This document shows positions 1 to 11,729 of a stretch of DNA of 64,000 nucleotides, piece after piece. The notes beneath the pieces were generated by a model, which was given only the letters and a program-made list of their open reading frames with translations, ran no database searches and was not told where the DNA came from. Each line of letters begins with the position of its first letter. Within the stretch, counting starts at the first letter, position 1. The position numbers were made by a program, and so were the translations under genes. Origin of the DNA: Zasmidium citrigriseum (Eukaryota; Ascomycota; Dothideomycetes; Mycosphaerellales; Mycosphaerellaceae); NCBI GenBank assembly GCA_002786025.1, contig NHNW01000034.1, positions 388,113 to 452,112 of the forward strand. Reading direction: 5' to 3'.

Positions 1-1616
1 CGGTTCGACGATGATGCCTGGCGGGCGTCAGGCACGGTCTTTAAGTCCAACCAGAACGGATCTAAGAAACCAGAATCCGAACAACACTTGTTGCCTGTTC
101 TGGCTTGAAATGGCGATCCTTCAGAGCAGGCCTACAGGCTCAGGCGGACTTTGGACTCGGCCGCAACTGTTGGCGCATCCGAGCCAATGACTGTCTTTGT
201 TCGATCGGGACGTAGCAAATTCCGGCGACTGACAGCTCTAAAGTCACGTGTGAAAGGATTGCTGTTGCTATGGATGATTCCAACGTCCTCCACAGTTACT
301 GGAAGTGGAAGCGGAAGACAATAGTTCGCCGTTTGAGTCACCGTTTCAAGGTTGACAGCACGGATGATTCTGGCCGCAAAAGGCTTGCACAACAATTTAG
401 ACGAGCGGCAGAAAACGTGCGTTCGGGGTCGGGGCATGCCAGCAACAGTCAGCCCGCTCGCCGAACCACCTGTTCTCAAAGCAATTGGGGCCAGCTGCAA
501 CAAGCCACAGCGGCCTCTCATCACAGATGAGACGCGGTGAAGCCGACTTCCTGGTAGGATGCACAACTAGCAAGGCTGCCATGTACCACAATAATGGAGG
601 ACTTGCAGCGGTCTGTTTTGCGAACGAGCGAATACGACCGCATTGCAATTGTGATGCCTGAGCGCTAGGGCTGCTCCGCTAACCTACGAGCCCAGCGGAC
701 GAAACCCAAGCCGCTACGCACGCGTCTGCAGAGTGTTTCGACAGCAACAGAATTCCGGTGCCTGAAGACTCACCTGGCGAAATTGCGCATTCCGCGCGTG
801 CGCCAATGCGAAAGTTCTTGTTGTTTGGGCTGTGTCTCAAGCGAGCCAAGCGAGCAGCTTGGTGGATGAATCATTTGCTGGGCTGAGAGATTGAACAGCG
901 CAACCCGCGGACAGTCCACTGTCCACCAGCGATACCATCGCTCACTTGGGCCTACATACCACATTGGGTATTACGTGTGGTGAGTCAAGCAATGAGCGTA
1001 CAATGAATCCGAACGCGGGTGTAGTGGTAGCGAGCGAAAGTCTCCATGGAGCCATGCCAGGCAGTGCACAGTAATCCACGTTGGATGCTTTGCAATGCTG
1101 CGCTCGGCATCCTCGCACGACATGCGACCCGCAGGACGGCAAGGCGGTGTTCACAAAGCCCTGATGACCGCCGGGGCTTGGAAAGCTGGAAGAACAATGC
1201 GTCAGACGAGCGGGTGCGAACCAATCGCACGTAGGCACCGCCGTTCCGAAGAGTGTAATCACCTAACGGCCTTAGCGGACCCCTGCTGAACCTTGCGGAT
1301 CCATCTGACTTTCTAAGCCCGTCTGCACGGAGTAAACGGACTCTCAAGCCAGGTGAGATGCTGGACACAAATATGTCCTCCTGCTCCCCCATTGTCAGAT
1401 CCCTCCATCATCACAACTCTACAACAACAATCGACAACCAAGAAGACAAGAACAATCTTCAATAACCTCAGTCAACAACACCACCTTCAATCAACTTCGG
1501 CTTTCGTCTAACCTAAAACCACACATCAACCTTACTGGCCGGGGTGACTCAGGCAGAACTATTTCGCCATACCAGACTCACACCCACATCTGACTCACGA
1601 GAGCCATATATCCAAG
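1..1616. other. Left flank without a supportable gene
   Basis: No reading frame here has a recognisable domain or convincing composition. Open frames on both strands overlap one another and look like chance frames. The last ~220 bases (about 1393-1616) are rich in CA and CT and poor in G, as is usual for a fungal 5' leader, and probably belong to the gene that starts at 1617. Confidence 0.5.
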
Positions 1617-2372
1617 ATGACTTCCCATCTGAGGCTTCAATCATCCTTTGAGCCCATCGCCGCCAAGGCTACCTACCAGACCTCGCCAACGCTTCCACCA
1701 GCCAAGAAGCAAAAGATGTCTCTCACGCAAACCTACTACGTCGCTTCCACTGCCAGGACCAAGCTTGGTCAGGAGGCACAGCGAGCAGACCACAACCTGC
1801 GATTGCTCGTCGGCCACGCCAACCTTCTCGATACCCTCATGGTCGAACTCGCCGACGCCGAGCGGGAACAAGAGGCCTGGTTCAACCAGTCCGTTAAGAA
1901 GGCCTCCAAGCCAGAGGAGCCCCGACACGTCCAATGGATCGACACCATAGCAGAGGAGGAGGACGAGGACTCAGACATGGAGTCTGATGACGGCTCGGAC
2001 ATCTACGACGAGGACGCCGAGATGTTCAACATCCCACTCCGCAAGATCAAGTCACCTCCAGTCGAGGTCACTTGTGAAGAGGTTGACGAGGAGGACTATG
2101 ATGCAGAATACGACGATGAGTACGACGAGGACCTCGCTCTCACCCGCGTGGAGTCGCAACATTCTCCACCCGAGCTCACTCTCGACGACTCCGACTCAGA
2201 ATCAGAGGACGAGTCGATGCCCTCATCACCCGATACGCCAATGTTCGAGCTCAGCGAAAAGGAACGGGAAGCAATCACAACGACAGCCTTCTACGACCGC
2301 AAGTCGGAGCAAGGTATTGAAGACTACCTCATGCAACAACAAAATCAGCAGCCGATCATCGCGACTTGCTGA
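1617..2372 (+). CDS. Acidic conserved fungal protein of unknown function
   Basis: Single-exon frame of 251 residues. The N-terminal part (about residues 33-95) contains the block LTQTYYVASTARTKL followed by a leucine-rich stretch with VGHANLLDTLMVEL; it looks like a folded, conserved segment. The rest is strongly acidic, with repeated E/D runs (about residues 105-120, 150-170 and 190-205), and is probably disordered. A second ATG at 1713 lies just before the conserved block and could be the true start; the first ATG is chosen because the frame is open from it and it follows a typical leader. I have an impression of resemblance to yeast Ecm13/YJR115W-type proteins but cannot verify it. Function is not assigned. 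Confidence 0.7.
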   Translation: MTSHLRLQSSFEPIAAKATYQTSPTLPPAKKQKMSLTQTYYVASTARTKLGQEAQRADHNLRLLVGHANLLDTLMVELADAEREQEAWFNQSVKKASKPEEPRHVQWIDTIAEEEDEDSDMESDDGSDIYDEDAEMFNIPLRKIKSPPVEVTCEEVDEEDYDAEYDDEYDEDLALTRVESQHSPPELTLDDSDSESEDESMPSSPDTPMFELSEKEREAITTTAFYDRKSEQGIEDYLMQQQNQQPIIATC

Positions 2373-5300
2373 GCGGGTTCTTCAATCAGATTTGTCGTTG
2401 TCCAGCGTTTCGAGCGAGCGAGCATTGTCACAGCATTTCAGCGAAGGCGTTTACTACGGGAATCAGGCATATTTGAGCGAATATCTCTTCTCATGATCAT
2501 GGCTATGTACGATGGAAATACGGATAGAGGCAGTTCTCCCTCCAGTTGGGTTGAGGTTGAGAACGCTTCAGGTGGAATCCCAGAGTAATCAAAACAAAAT
2601 CGAAACAATTCGAAAAATCTACTGCCAACTTTCATTTCCCTTTCCTCTCCCCATCAACGATCTCCTCTAACGAACACGATATGAGCAATCTCTCGAGAGC
2701 GATGGCTGCCCAGGCGCCATCCAGCCCGTCGTACGATGGACACAACAGTCAAAACAATTTCGCAGCGATCTGCCAAAGCTTTGCGGCGCGACGGCGGACC
2801 ACGCGCGCAGCGCAACTTCCGCTCCGACCGAGATCGACCTGGCCGCTTTGTGCAGATGGCCTAGCGCTGGAGATTGCATAATCCGAGCCCTGTTCTCTGT
2901 GCCCTGGGGTTCGGTCAAAGGGTACCTCCACAAAGGGACCTTCGCAAGCTTTCCAATCCGTCCGTCGGCCGAATTGCGAACTTTCGCTGCGAATCCAAGT
3001 CTTCGCCGAATATGACGTTGATGACTTTGGTTGTTGGTGTTTTGACTCTCTGGTTTTCTGTTTCTACTGCTGGTGGAGCAGGTCTCTTTCGTCCGTACGG
3101 CGAAGAATCGCCTGACGAGAGACTGACTGCCCTGACTGCTTGCTTGCCTGATCACTGCCTGCCTTCTGACCGGTCTGGCGCTGTGCTGGCACAACAAAAA
3201 GCAGGCATCACCCACCCGAATCCGCCCGTCTCAACTCTACCTTACCGTGAGAACAACACTCATCACATGGAAGCGGTCAGCCCTGTCTTCCACTCACGAA
3301 CCTCACCTAGGGTTCGTCCTCATACCACATGTTGTTGCGCGCTTCTATCGCGGCAAGTAAGTGGTCGGCGAGGATCACTCCCTACCAGGGATATTACACC
3401 CGCTGAGTAAAGGACCACTGAGCTGTGATGAGTGAGAGGCAAGCTCACATCCACCTCCAAACGACAGCGAATCCGCAACCGCTTCCCGCTTTGGATCTTT
3501 CTCGCACGCGGAGACAGTTCACCTTGCGCTGGCAGAGATGTACGAGTGGTACGTCTGCCTCATGCAGAGCGCTGAGCAAGCTCTCAACGTGTAGCAGATG
3601 CGTGTAGCTGTTCACTGCGAGGTGAGATGCATTGCTTTGCTCAACCTGCGAAAAGAAACCCCACCACCACTGCTACCTTGCACGACATTCCCCAGTCCTC
3701 ACCTACGCGACGTTACCTCCAGAGGCGTTTCGTGGCTGGTTTCTTTTTCTTCCTCAGCTGCCTGTCATGCATGAGTGGCTTGCAGCATCTTTCTCGCACA
3801 TTGGTAAGGCAGCAGTAATGCGACTCGCATCAACCAAAAGCACGTTCCAATATCCTGGAGGCCGCACAGTAATGTTCAGTCAGGCCATGGCATGTGACGA
3901 GAAGGTGTGCTCACCCACCGACTTCCCACTTCGGAAAGCGAGGGCAGAAATGTCTCCGGCGGCTCAGACAAGCAAAACTCACTCGGAGCTCCGTCCTGGC
4001 GTGCTCGCTCCCTCAGTAATCGGATTGGAAATTGCCAAGTCGAGTCATCAACTTCACACACAAAACCGAACCGAACCATCTCCATCAGCTGATGGAAAGA
4101 CGCCTGGTCTAGACTTGGCCTCGGCATCAAGTTGATTGATCATGACCCGGTCAACCAACATGCGGGTCTTCGCCGTCGCCGTCGCGAGAAAAGGAAAATT
4201 CAGACTTCCATATCGTTCCGGATGCGATGGATTCCCTCCCGATGCCTGTCTTTCCCACGTTGTTGGCACGGACATGCCTGTGCCTGCTCTTCCGCACGTG
4301 TGCCAGGCCATGGCGCTATCACGGAGTCCGGAAAGAATTTTGGGCAAGCTTTTCTGGCACAACCACCCCCCTGGTGGTTTGTCTCGTAGCTATACGATGG
4401 TCTGCGATAGTCGTCGATCGTGGAGATCTCGAGGATCTGCCGTCTTGGAGATCCGTCTTGGATATCACCACCCTCACTTCACTCTTGCATAAAACTTCTC
4501 ATGCGTCCGCGAGGACATGCGGACGATGGAGGTGAGATTTACCTCCGATACCACTTGTACTAACACATGGACAGGTGAACATCATTCCCGAGGTCAGTCG
4601 TTGCGACATGTAGTAGTTCTAAGGATCCATCACCGCTAGACTCGCCGTTACGAATGGCCCCTCACCACGATGACCGAAACCCCGAAGACACCAACGATTC
4701 AGTCTCATGATCACAGGGCAAGAACGTGTGGTGCGCTGCTATCATATGTATCCGCCAAGGATATGACCAGCAGCGCACATGTGATCAACGCACGTAAAGG
4801 CCCCTCAGACGGGTTTATCGTCCATCCGTTCAGTGAGATGAGCTTCTCACACGCCGCCCTGCCAGAGCGCAAGTTATCATCTGCATGCTGGATCTTACGC
4901 TCGAGCGCCCTTTCGTGGGATAGCTCTCATCTCTGCGTTTGTAGGTCCAGGTTCTTGTGGACACAAGTCTCACCTTCTTCTACGAGGTCAGGTAAGGCAC
5001 TTCGGCCTCCTCGGTTTCTTGGACATCTCGCGATCTCATTGCAGTGTCTCCGGTAATTCATTGTGGACTGAAAGACGTCTGAAAGGAGTTGCTCCCGACA
5101 AGAAATTGTGTCGTTCGGTTCGTGTACGCGTATGAGACGGCTACTCGATCTTGGACAGTCAGCACCTCGGTCTCGTTTCGCGAGCGGGGATGGAGAGTGT
5201 CAGCCCTCTCTGACAACCTCATCTCGCCCTCAACATTCATTGAAAGACACACCGAGGCATCGCACAGAGTTCATTGATTGATTGCATCTGAATGAGATAA

Positions 5301-5488
5301 CGATGTGAAGGCGTTGGTGTTGATTTATTCGAAATCTACTCCGTATGGCAAGAAAGCCCTAGGCTTGCAACAGTTCCTTCAGATGCTGGATTGGTCTCTG
5401 GTCTTTCCTCCTCATCACAGCTCTGACGACTACTGAAGCCCTCGATCACTCCCGGACATCATCAGTCTCCATCTCAGAGTCCTCAATC
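2373..5488. other. 3.1 kb without a supportable gene
   Basis: Several frames of 100-180 codons are open on both strands (for example around 2667-3215, 2874-3410 and 3632-4135), but they overlap each other, lack recognisable domains and have irregular composition. The first ~200 bases are presumably the 3' UTR of the preceding gene and the last ~150 the leader of the nitronate monooxygenase gene. A lineage-specific or non-coding transcript cannot be excluded. Confidence 0.4.
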
Positions 5489-6636
5489 ATGGCTCCTCAG
5501 TCGCCACTGTCAACTCAGTTGACCACATTGCTCAATGTGAAGCATCCCATCATGCTAGCAGGCATGGATCAAGTGGCAGGCCCCAAGCTCGCTGCCGCAG
5601 TCACTGCCGCAGGAGGCTTTGGAACCGTTGGTGGAGCACGATATACGCCAAACATGCTCAAGGAGATGGTGGCCGAGCTGAAGCAGGAGCTGAAGGATAG
5701 AGGATGCGAGAATGCACCATTTGGTGTAGATTTGCTTCTCCCTCAAGTTGGTGGAAGTGCGAGAAAGACGAATGTAAGTTGCTCATCACGGAGTCAAGAC
5801 TATCACTGATGGAGGTCTGTCAGTATGACTACACACACGGCACTCTCGGCGAACTCCTGGACATTGTGATAGCAAGCGGCGCAAAGCTCTTCGTCTCAGC
5901 TGTTGGCGTGCCTCCAACCTGGGCTGTCGAGAAGCTTCACAAAGCCAACATCCTCGTCATGAACATGATCGGACACCCAAAACATGTTCAAAAAGCATGT
6001 GCCGCGGGAGTCGACATCATCTGTGCTCAGGGAGGAGAAGCTGGCGGGCACACGGGCGATATTCCGACCATGGTCCTGATTCCAGCTTGCGCAGACATCT
6101 GCTCAAAGTACACATCCCCGTTGACCGGCAAGCCCGTGGCTCTCGTCGCAGCAGGCGGCATCAACGACGGCCGCAGCGTTGCGGCAGCCCTCATGCTCGG
6201 TGCCAGCGGTGTCTGGGTCGGCACAAGATTCATACCCAGCGTTGAGTCGAAAGCTCCCGACAACTGGAAGCAACAAGTCATCGACGCAGGTTACGACTCC
6301 TGGATCAAATTGACCATCTGGTCAGGGCGACCACTGCGAGCACTACGGAACCCATATTTAGCCGACTGGGAGACGAATCGACAGGCTGAGATTAAGGATC
6401 TCACCTCGAGAGGCATTGTGCCGCTCGTTCATGAGCTGGACAAGTTGCATGAGTCCGGGAAGTTGACAGATGAAATTGAGGATGCGGCGGCTCTGAGGCC
6501 GATCGGCATTGTTGCTGGGTCTGTCAACAAGGCTGGACAGACTGCTGCTGAGATCGTGAGAGAGATTGTCGAAGAAGCACAGAGTGCTTTAAGGCAGTCA
6601 GGAGGCATTCTGAGTGGCCCATCCTCGAAGTTGTAA
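5489..6636 (+). CDS. Nitronate monooxygenase (2-nitropropane dioxygenase family)
   Basis: FMN-dependent TIM-barrel enzyme that oxidises alkyl nitronates. Two exons, 5489-5773 and 5824-6636, joined across a 50-nt GT-AG intron in phase 0, give 365 residues, the usual family length. Visible features are the N-terminal FMN region PIMLAGMDQVAGPKLAAAV followed by AGGFGTVGG, the QGGEAGGHTG motif whose histidine matches the catalytic base of the family, and the phosphate-binding region VALVAAGGINDGRSVAAAL with GASGVWVGTRF. No targeting signal is obvious, so it is probably cytosolic. Such enzymes detoxify propionate-3-nitronate and related nitro compounds; the actual substrate is not shown by sequence. 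Family assignment is secure. Confidence 0.93.
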
Positions 6637-7135
6637 GGGCTACGTCTTTCTATCATCGACGAAGGATCACAACGGGAGACCAGAACCTCACCTTCGCTTG
6701 TCTACTTTACTCAAGCTTTGAGCTTTCCAGAGCTTGTTGATAGAAGATGCCGACTTGGCGTTTTGTACTGATGGACATAGACATCTTTTACTCGCCTTCT
6801 TGCTTCCGCGGAGCTCACTCACGCACCACAAGCTCTACCAAGCTCCAACAAGCTCTGCCGATTCTGGGAAGAATTAGGCCTCCCATTCGACTACATGCCT
6901 CCAAGTCGAGCATCCCGAAAGATCTGCCCAATCGTATGCCCTACACTAGGCTGCATCTGTAAGGTGGTAGGAACATGTCGCTTGTCTCTCTTGATCGACA
7001 ACGCCACATGGTCAATCTATTGACTGACTCTGAGAAAGCGATATGTATAGAAGCGATCGTTCTCCAGGTCGAGTCTGTGGATCTAGGACTCTAGCAAGGG
7101 ATTCCTGACTGACTACTTCGGCATCATCACAGACA
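6637..7135. other. Intergenic, nothing recognised
   Basis: 3' UTR of the nitronate monooxygenase gene and upstream region of the gene at 7136. No conserved frame or clear regulatory site seen. Confidence 0.5.
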
Positions 7136-8470
7136 ATGGCTTCCAACAAGACTTCGAAACCTGCCAAAAGGCAGGCAAAGCAACCCGAAACACATCGCCG
7201 TGTCTTTGCATGGACCAGATTTTGCATGGTACTCGTCGTACTACTCGTAGCGGACGCTTTCTTGACCCGAGCGGCAGCACACCCAGCAAAGCCAGCCTTG
7301 ACCATTCGCGAAGGGAAGGGGAACCTCCACCACAATCTCATCAACCATGCCGTTGATCTGGACGACATCAACGAGGACCTGGACTTCGCAAGTGTGAGAC
7401 ATCTGTATCCAACACATCCCAACTCGGTCGTCCACGATGCTGGCAAGAAGGCCGCGATGCTTGAGGAAGCGGCGAAGGAAAGAGCTGCCCGCTCTGAAGA
7501 TTCCGCGAGCGGCGTACATGTGAGCGAGGCAGTCGCTGAAGGCGACACGGTTCCCCCAACCAACAAGTTTTTCCTGGGAGCATTCACAGGAGCAGCCATT
7601 CGGGCTCTTCTTGGACTTGCCGGGCTCAGTGCCAACTCTGTCTGCACGTTCCTCGACAAGGCTTTCGGCGACGACAAGAACGCCGCTCAGATCGTTGGCG
7701 TTGTAGGATGTTACATCGGCATGACGCTACTGGGACTGTACGGACTCTTCTCAGCCGGCCACAACCTCTACAAGATTCAGCAGGCCGGCGCAAGAGCACA
7801 AGATCTTGCCGACACCGTGAACGATGCCTTCGAGTTGGTCGACACACTGGCTGGTGGCTTCAACCCAAGTCGAAGGGATGCCGGTGATGCCCGTCGTGCA
7901 GACGTCCACGAGATGATGAAAGACGAATACGCAACCCACCAACTGGCCGTCTGGATGGCTTCCAAGGGATACAAATACGAAGCCGCGGGACTCATGTCCA
8001 CCATTCGTCCAGTCGCCATGAAGACCAGCACGAACCACACGGCTCACCTCTGGCAAGAACTCCACGAGGGCAAAATTCGCAAAACTCACGTCCTCACTCG
8101 CATCAACGTCCAGATCACCTACCCAGACGGCAAACGGGACGTCTGCGAGAACTCCAACAACGAAGATGGCGAAGATCCGCAGGCGACGCTCTGCTCCAGC
8201 GGCCAGAACGAAGGCTTCACAGGTGTCTACGATTCTTTTGACATGTTCGATAGCGAGAACTCCTACGAAGCGGTTGACTATGGAATGGGAGATAGCAAGT
8301 ACTCGGACGACGTTGCAAGGTATTCGGGCGATTTGATGGATTTGGGCGGGACGTCGGGAGTGTGCATTTACCCTTCAGTGAATAATCAGACGGCATTGAC
8401 GATTCTTTCGGCGATTGAGATGGGTGGACAGCCGAGTCAGACGTATGCTATGTGTCCTTCGTTGTCATAG
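7136..8470 (+). CDS. Unrecognised membrane-anchored or secreted protein
   Basis: A 444-residue single-exon frame that I do not recognise. A basic N-terminus (about residues 1-25) is followed by a hydrophobic segment (about 28-48, FCMVLVVLLVADAFL) that reads as a signal anchor or signal peptide. Two further apolar stretches lie at about residues 143-165 and 185-208 (QIVGVVGCYIGMTLLGLYGL), so a small multi-span membrane protein is possible. The second half is soluble, with four cysteines (VCENS, TLCSS, GVCIY, AMCPS) that could pair, and acidic, serine-rich and tyrosine-rich segments. Paired basic residues (SRRDAG, ARRADV) around residue 245 could be Kex2-type sites. No catalytic motif is visible. 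The sustained frame and third-position bias support a real gene. Confidence 0.75.
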   Translation: MASNKTSKPAKRQAKQPETHRRVFAWTRFCMVLVVLLVADAFLTRAAAHPAKPALTIREGKGNLHHNLINHAVDLDDINEDLDFASVRHLYPTHPNSVVHDAGKKAAMLEEAAKERAARSEDSASGVHVSEAVAEGDTVPPTNKFFLGAFTGAAIRALLGLAGLSANSVCTFLDKAFGDDKNAAQIVGVVGCYIGMTLLGLYGLFSAGHNLYKIQQAGARAQDLADTVNDAFELVDTLAGGFNPSRRDAGDARRADVHEMMKDEYATHQLAVWMASKGYKYEAAGLMSTIRPVAMKTSTNHTAHLWQELHEGKIRKTHVLTRINVQITYPDGKRDVCENSNNEDGEDPQATLCSSGQNEGFTGVYDSFDMFDSENSYEAVDYGMGDSKYSDDVARYSGDLMDLGGTSGVCIYPSVNNQTALTILSAIEMGGQPSQTYAMCPSLS

Positions 8471-8738
8471 GATGGAAAGTAAAGAGATGGAGACATTTAG
8501 CTGTATTTGAGTTCTGCATGTGATTGCCAAGACTTGACTGGCTCATATTCGGAAGACCTCCCGAAGAGAAATGAGATCAGCGACTTACTACGCTGATAAT
8601 TCTGACAACTTTTGTGAAGCAATTCTGTAGTAAGGTCATGTGCAGAGTCCATTCCTCCACCTCGTTCCTGAGGACTCTCGGCCTGCTTAAGACTCTTGCC
8701 CTGCTTGAGACTCTTGGCCTGCCCGTGCTTTGCCTCCT

Positions 8739-9749
8739 TCACCGACCAGGCCGCGAAGGCATTTGCTCAAACGTACCCAGATCGATTTCGATGATTTTCG
8801 GGATAGTCATGATCCCATTCTGTCGCATGCTCAGGAGGATCTTTTGCGCTTCCGGCCAATACTCGATCCGACGTGCCCAGCGCAAGAAATGCTTCTCCAC
8901 CAACTCGCACATCCGCAGGAACTTGTACTTATAGACCTTCTGCCACTTCCTCTGAAGCTTCGTCTTCTTGCTCGCAAAGATGCCCTCTATGTTGATGGCC
9001 TGGGTCTCGTGCTTGAAGGCGTTGCGGATGATTGCGAGGCGGTTCTTGCGGAAGAGCGTGCGATATAGTCTCTCTCGTGACTTCTTCGGAATGGCGAGGA
9101 ATCTCTGAACGCCGCCTGGGAGGAGTGCGAGGGAGTAGATGCTCTGAAAAGGAAAAGATCAGCAGACTTTCGAGAGATGGTAGAACAAGACACGAACCTG
9201 CTTGAAGTAGCCAGCGACAGAATGCTTCATCGATCGGTTGTATTTCAAAGCCCACGCCTTACACAACCAAGCAGTCTCTTTCGCATCAGGGGCATTGTTG
9301 ACCTCGACGATGACTTCTTCCGTGATCCTACCAAATACAGCAGAAAATAGCTGCATAGTCCGCTTCTTATCACCATACTTGAAGCCATAGGCCCTCTCCC
9401 TGTCCCTGAAGTGCTTGGTTTGGTCGCCGCTCATCTCCGCCTCGTACTCATCCTGCTTCTTCGCAACCTGTTCGGCGAGCTTGCTGGCTTTCTGATCGGC
9501 GGCTTCGTATTCCTCGTCGGACCAAGGCGTTGGCTTCCAAGACGGACCGCCGTTCTTTGATCCTTGCGTGAAAGGACGGAGGAATGGATTCTTCAGTGTT
9601 CCATTGGCGGTGTGCTTCAGAAGCTTCTTGACGCTTTTGTACTTTTGTCGGTGCTTGTATCTCTTCCACGAGTCGTTGCTCATGCCAATGATACCGGCGA
9701 ATTGCAGTCGGAATCTCTCCTTAGCATCGAGTCTTGGCTTGCGTGACAT
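8739..9749 (-). CDS. Member 1 of an unnamed three-gene basic protein family
   Basis: Two exons, 9749-9198 and 9143-8739, with a 54-nt phase-0 intron placed exactly after the codons for GYFKQ; product 318 residues. I recognise no known domain. It shares a linear series of motifs with the genes at 10474-11535 (+) and 19385-20573 (-): LKNPFLRPF near residue 45, WKPTPWSDEEYE, GYFKQ followed by SIYSLALLPGG, then AINIEGIF and KYKFLRMCE. The protein is basic with many lysines and arginines, and predicted helices dominate the second half. The ATG at 9749 is chosen because upstream codons in the same frame encode a cysteine-rich stretch absent from the paralogues. It is divergent from member 2, with 724 bp between starts. 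Function unknown. Confidence 0.85.
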
Positions 9750-10473
9750 AGTGACGAGAAGTGGTATGGGCGGTTCAAAGTAGATGTCTGTCGAGGAAGA
9801 TGTTGCGTAGACGGGGAAGATGTTGCGTCGATTTATGCAGAAGCACACACAGACACAGATTAGAATCTTCCAGGCACCAGCAGAGGGATCAAACTTTAAT
9901 CGAATCAGCACATGTGACAATCCTTTTGGAAAATTCACCTACAGCTTCGTTCTATGGCCAAAACCGCCTGTGTTAGTCTTCACCAACCAGCATATGAAAC
10001 TCGCCCTTGCACAACTGTCAATTAGAACGTATTGCTCGACATTCTAGAGTATTGTCAGCGTGTAACTTCCAGTGGATCGAATCAGAACTTCCAGTGCAAG
10101 CTTTCATGTGATTGCCAAGCCTCCAGCACCTGACTGTGGAGATCCCTTCACGAACCCCTACTTAGGGAGGTGAAGCAGAGTTCGCCACATGTCCTATAGT
10201 TCTGCATCCCAACGGCGGACTGTTAGACAGTGTCGCCGCACATGATCCTTATTGTCCTTGACGGCTCTCCTTCACTCACCTGCACATGCTAGCCATCTGC
10301 CATCTGTCATCTGCCACCTGTTTCTATTTCCATTTCTAGCCCTTCGCATTTTCATTCTTCGCAGCGCCATCAACTCGCCATCAACATCACAGCCTCTCTA
10401 GCAGCTTCGATCCCCCAACACTACACCCGGCACACATTCATACCAACACCAACATACCGCAAGCACAAGCGCA
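9750..10473. promoter_or_regulatory. Divergent intergenic region between two paralogues
   Basis: Separates the starts of family members 1 (minus) and 2 (plus). The part nearest member 2 is CT-rich. Around 10290-10325 it contains a short degenerate tandem repeat of CATCTGCC/CATCTGTC. No known binding site can be assigned with confidence. Confidence 0.4.
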
Positions 10474-11535
10474 ATGGCAACCAAGAAGTATAACAGTCGC
10501 AAGTCCACAAGCAAGAACTCTCAAGCCCGCCGACGCCGCAATGCTCTCGCCGATCGACCACTCCGCTTTGCCAAAGCCCTCCCACAGCAGCCATCAACCA
10601 AAGAGCAGCAAAAAGCCGACTACAAGCGCATGAAGCACAAGCTCCGTCTCCCCTCCGGCGGTCTCAAGAACCCCTTCCTGCGCAAGTTCGACAGAACCAA
10701 CCAAGACGACGCCGACGGCCACAAGTGGAAACCAAAGCCATACACCACTGAGCAGTTCCAGCGGCAACTCGAATGCGCCGAACAAGTCAATAGGGACATC
10801 GAGGACGACTACCAGGATAGCGGCGCCGAACTGCCTCGCGCCGCCGATACTCTCTTCCCCAAGCGCAATGCTGCAGGCCACGACAGCACGGTGATGCAGA
10901 ACCGGCTGATCGAGCTGGTGATAGCCCACCTCGGAATGCCATCACCACCCATGGTATGCTGGGTCGTGAAAGTCGACTACTGGGCCGACGACCGCATCAA
11001 GCGTGAGCGACACGTCCGCGCCCACCATAGCAATGCTCGGTACAATGCGGTAGGCTACTTCAAGCAGAGCCTCTACGAGCTAGCCCGTCTCTTGGGAGGC
11101 CGCAAGAAATTCCTCAAATACTCCGCCGGCGCTCGCAAGAAGCTCTACAAGCGCCTCTTCCGCCAGTGTCCTGCGGGAGTCCTCCGTGCCGCATTCACCT
11201 TCGAGCACCGCGTAATTAACATCGAGCGCATCTTCGCCTGTCGGGATACCCAACGGCATAAGGCGTGGCAGGACTACTACAAGGCCAAGTTCTTGAGGAT
11301 GTGCAAGACGGCGGAGGAAGACTTCCTTCCCGAGGCGAGGTCGCGGCCAGAGAAGGCGGGAGATGACGAGTTGAAGTTTGCGTACGATTCCATGTTGGTC
11401 GCTGCCCCGGAGTTCGGGGAGGTTGATCTTGGGAGCCTCGACGACACTCCGAGCAGGCATTTTCCCTTGGGGCGAGGCTATGATGAGCTGTATTCGGGCT
11501 TCCGATTGATCACGGCTGATCTCAGCAGCCCATGA
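10474..11535 (+). CDS. Member 2 of the unnamed basic protein family (intronless)
   Basis: Single-exon frame of 353 residues, homologous along its length to the products at 8739-9749 and 19385-20573. The N-terminus is very basic (repeated K/R/S in the first 35 residues, possibly a nuclear or nucleolar signal). Shared motifs in order: LKNPFLRKF (about residue 65), WKPKPYTTEQFQ, GYFKQSLYELARLLGG, KKLYKRLFRQCPAGV, then VINIERIF and KFLRMCKTAEEDFLP. The intron that interrupts members 1 and 3 right after GYFKQ is absent: the reading continues directly into SLYELARLLGG. This suggests intron loss or a retro-copy. No enzyme motif is visible and function is unknown. Alternative: a DNA- or RNA-binding family, given its charge; this is only inference. 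Confidence 0.88.
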   Translation: MATKKYNSRKSTSKNSQARRRRNALADRPLRFAKALPQQPSTKEQQKADYKRMKHKLRLPSGGLKNPFLRKFDRTNQDDADGHKWKPKPYTTEQFQRQLECAEQVNRDIEDDYQDSGAELPRAADTLFPKRNAAGHDSTVMQNRLIELVIAHLGMPSPPMVCWVVKVDYWADDRIKRERHVRAHHSNARYNAVGYFKQSLYELARLLGGRKKFLKYSAGARKKLYKRLFRQCPAGVLRAAFTFEHRVINIERIFACRDTQRHKAWQDYYKAKFLRMCKTAEEDFLPEARSRPEKAGDDELKFAYDSMLVAAPEFGEVDLGSLDDTPSRHFPLGRGYDELYSGFRLITADLSSP

Positions 11536-11729
11536 GGTTCGACATCGCATCGATCGAGAGCGCAATGAGAGGGACCAGCTAGAACATTTCGAGAGCCTTT
11601 TGCTGGTGATGCCATGAGGCGGCTAAAGAGTCAAACATCTCATCATATGCAACTCACAGAAGCTATAATACATGCTCTAAAGAAGAAGACCACTTCAAAT
11701 CGCCACTCAGATCATGCACTAGATGCAAA

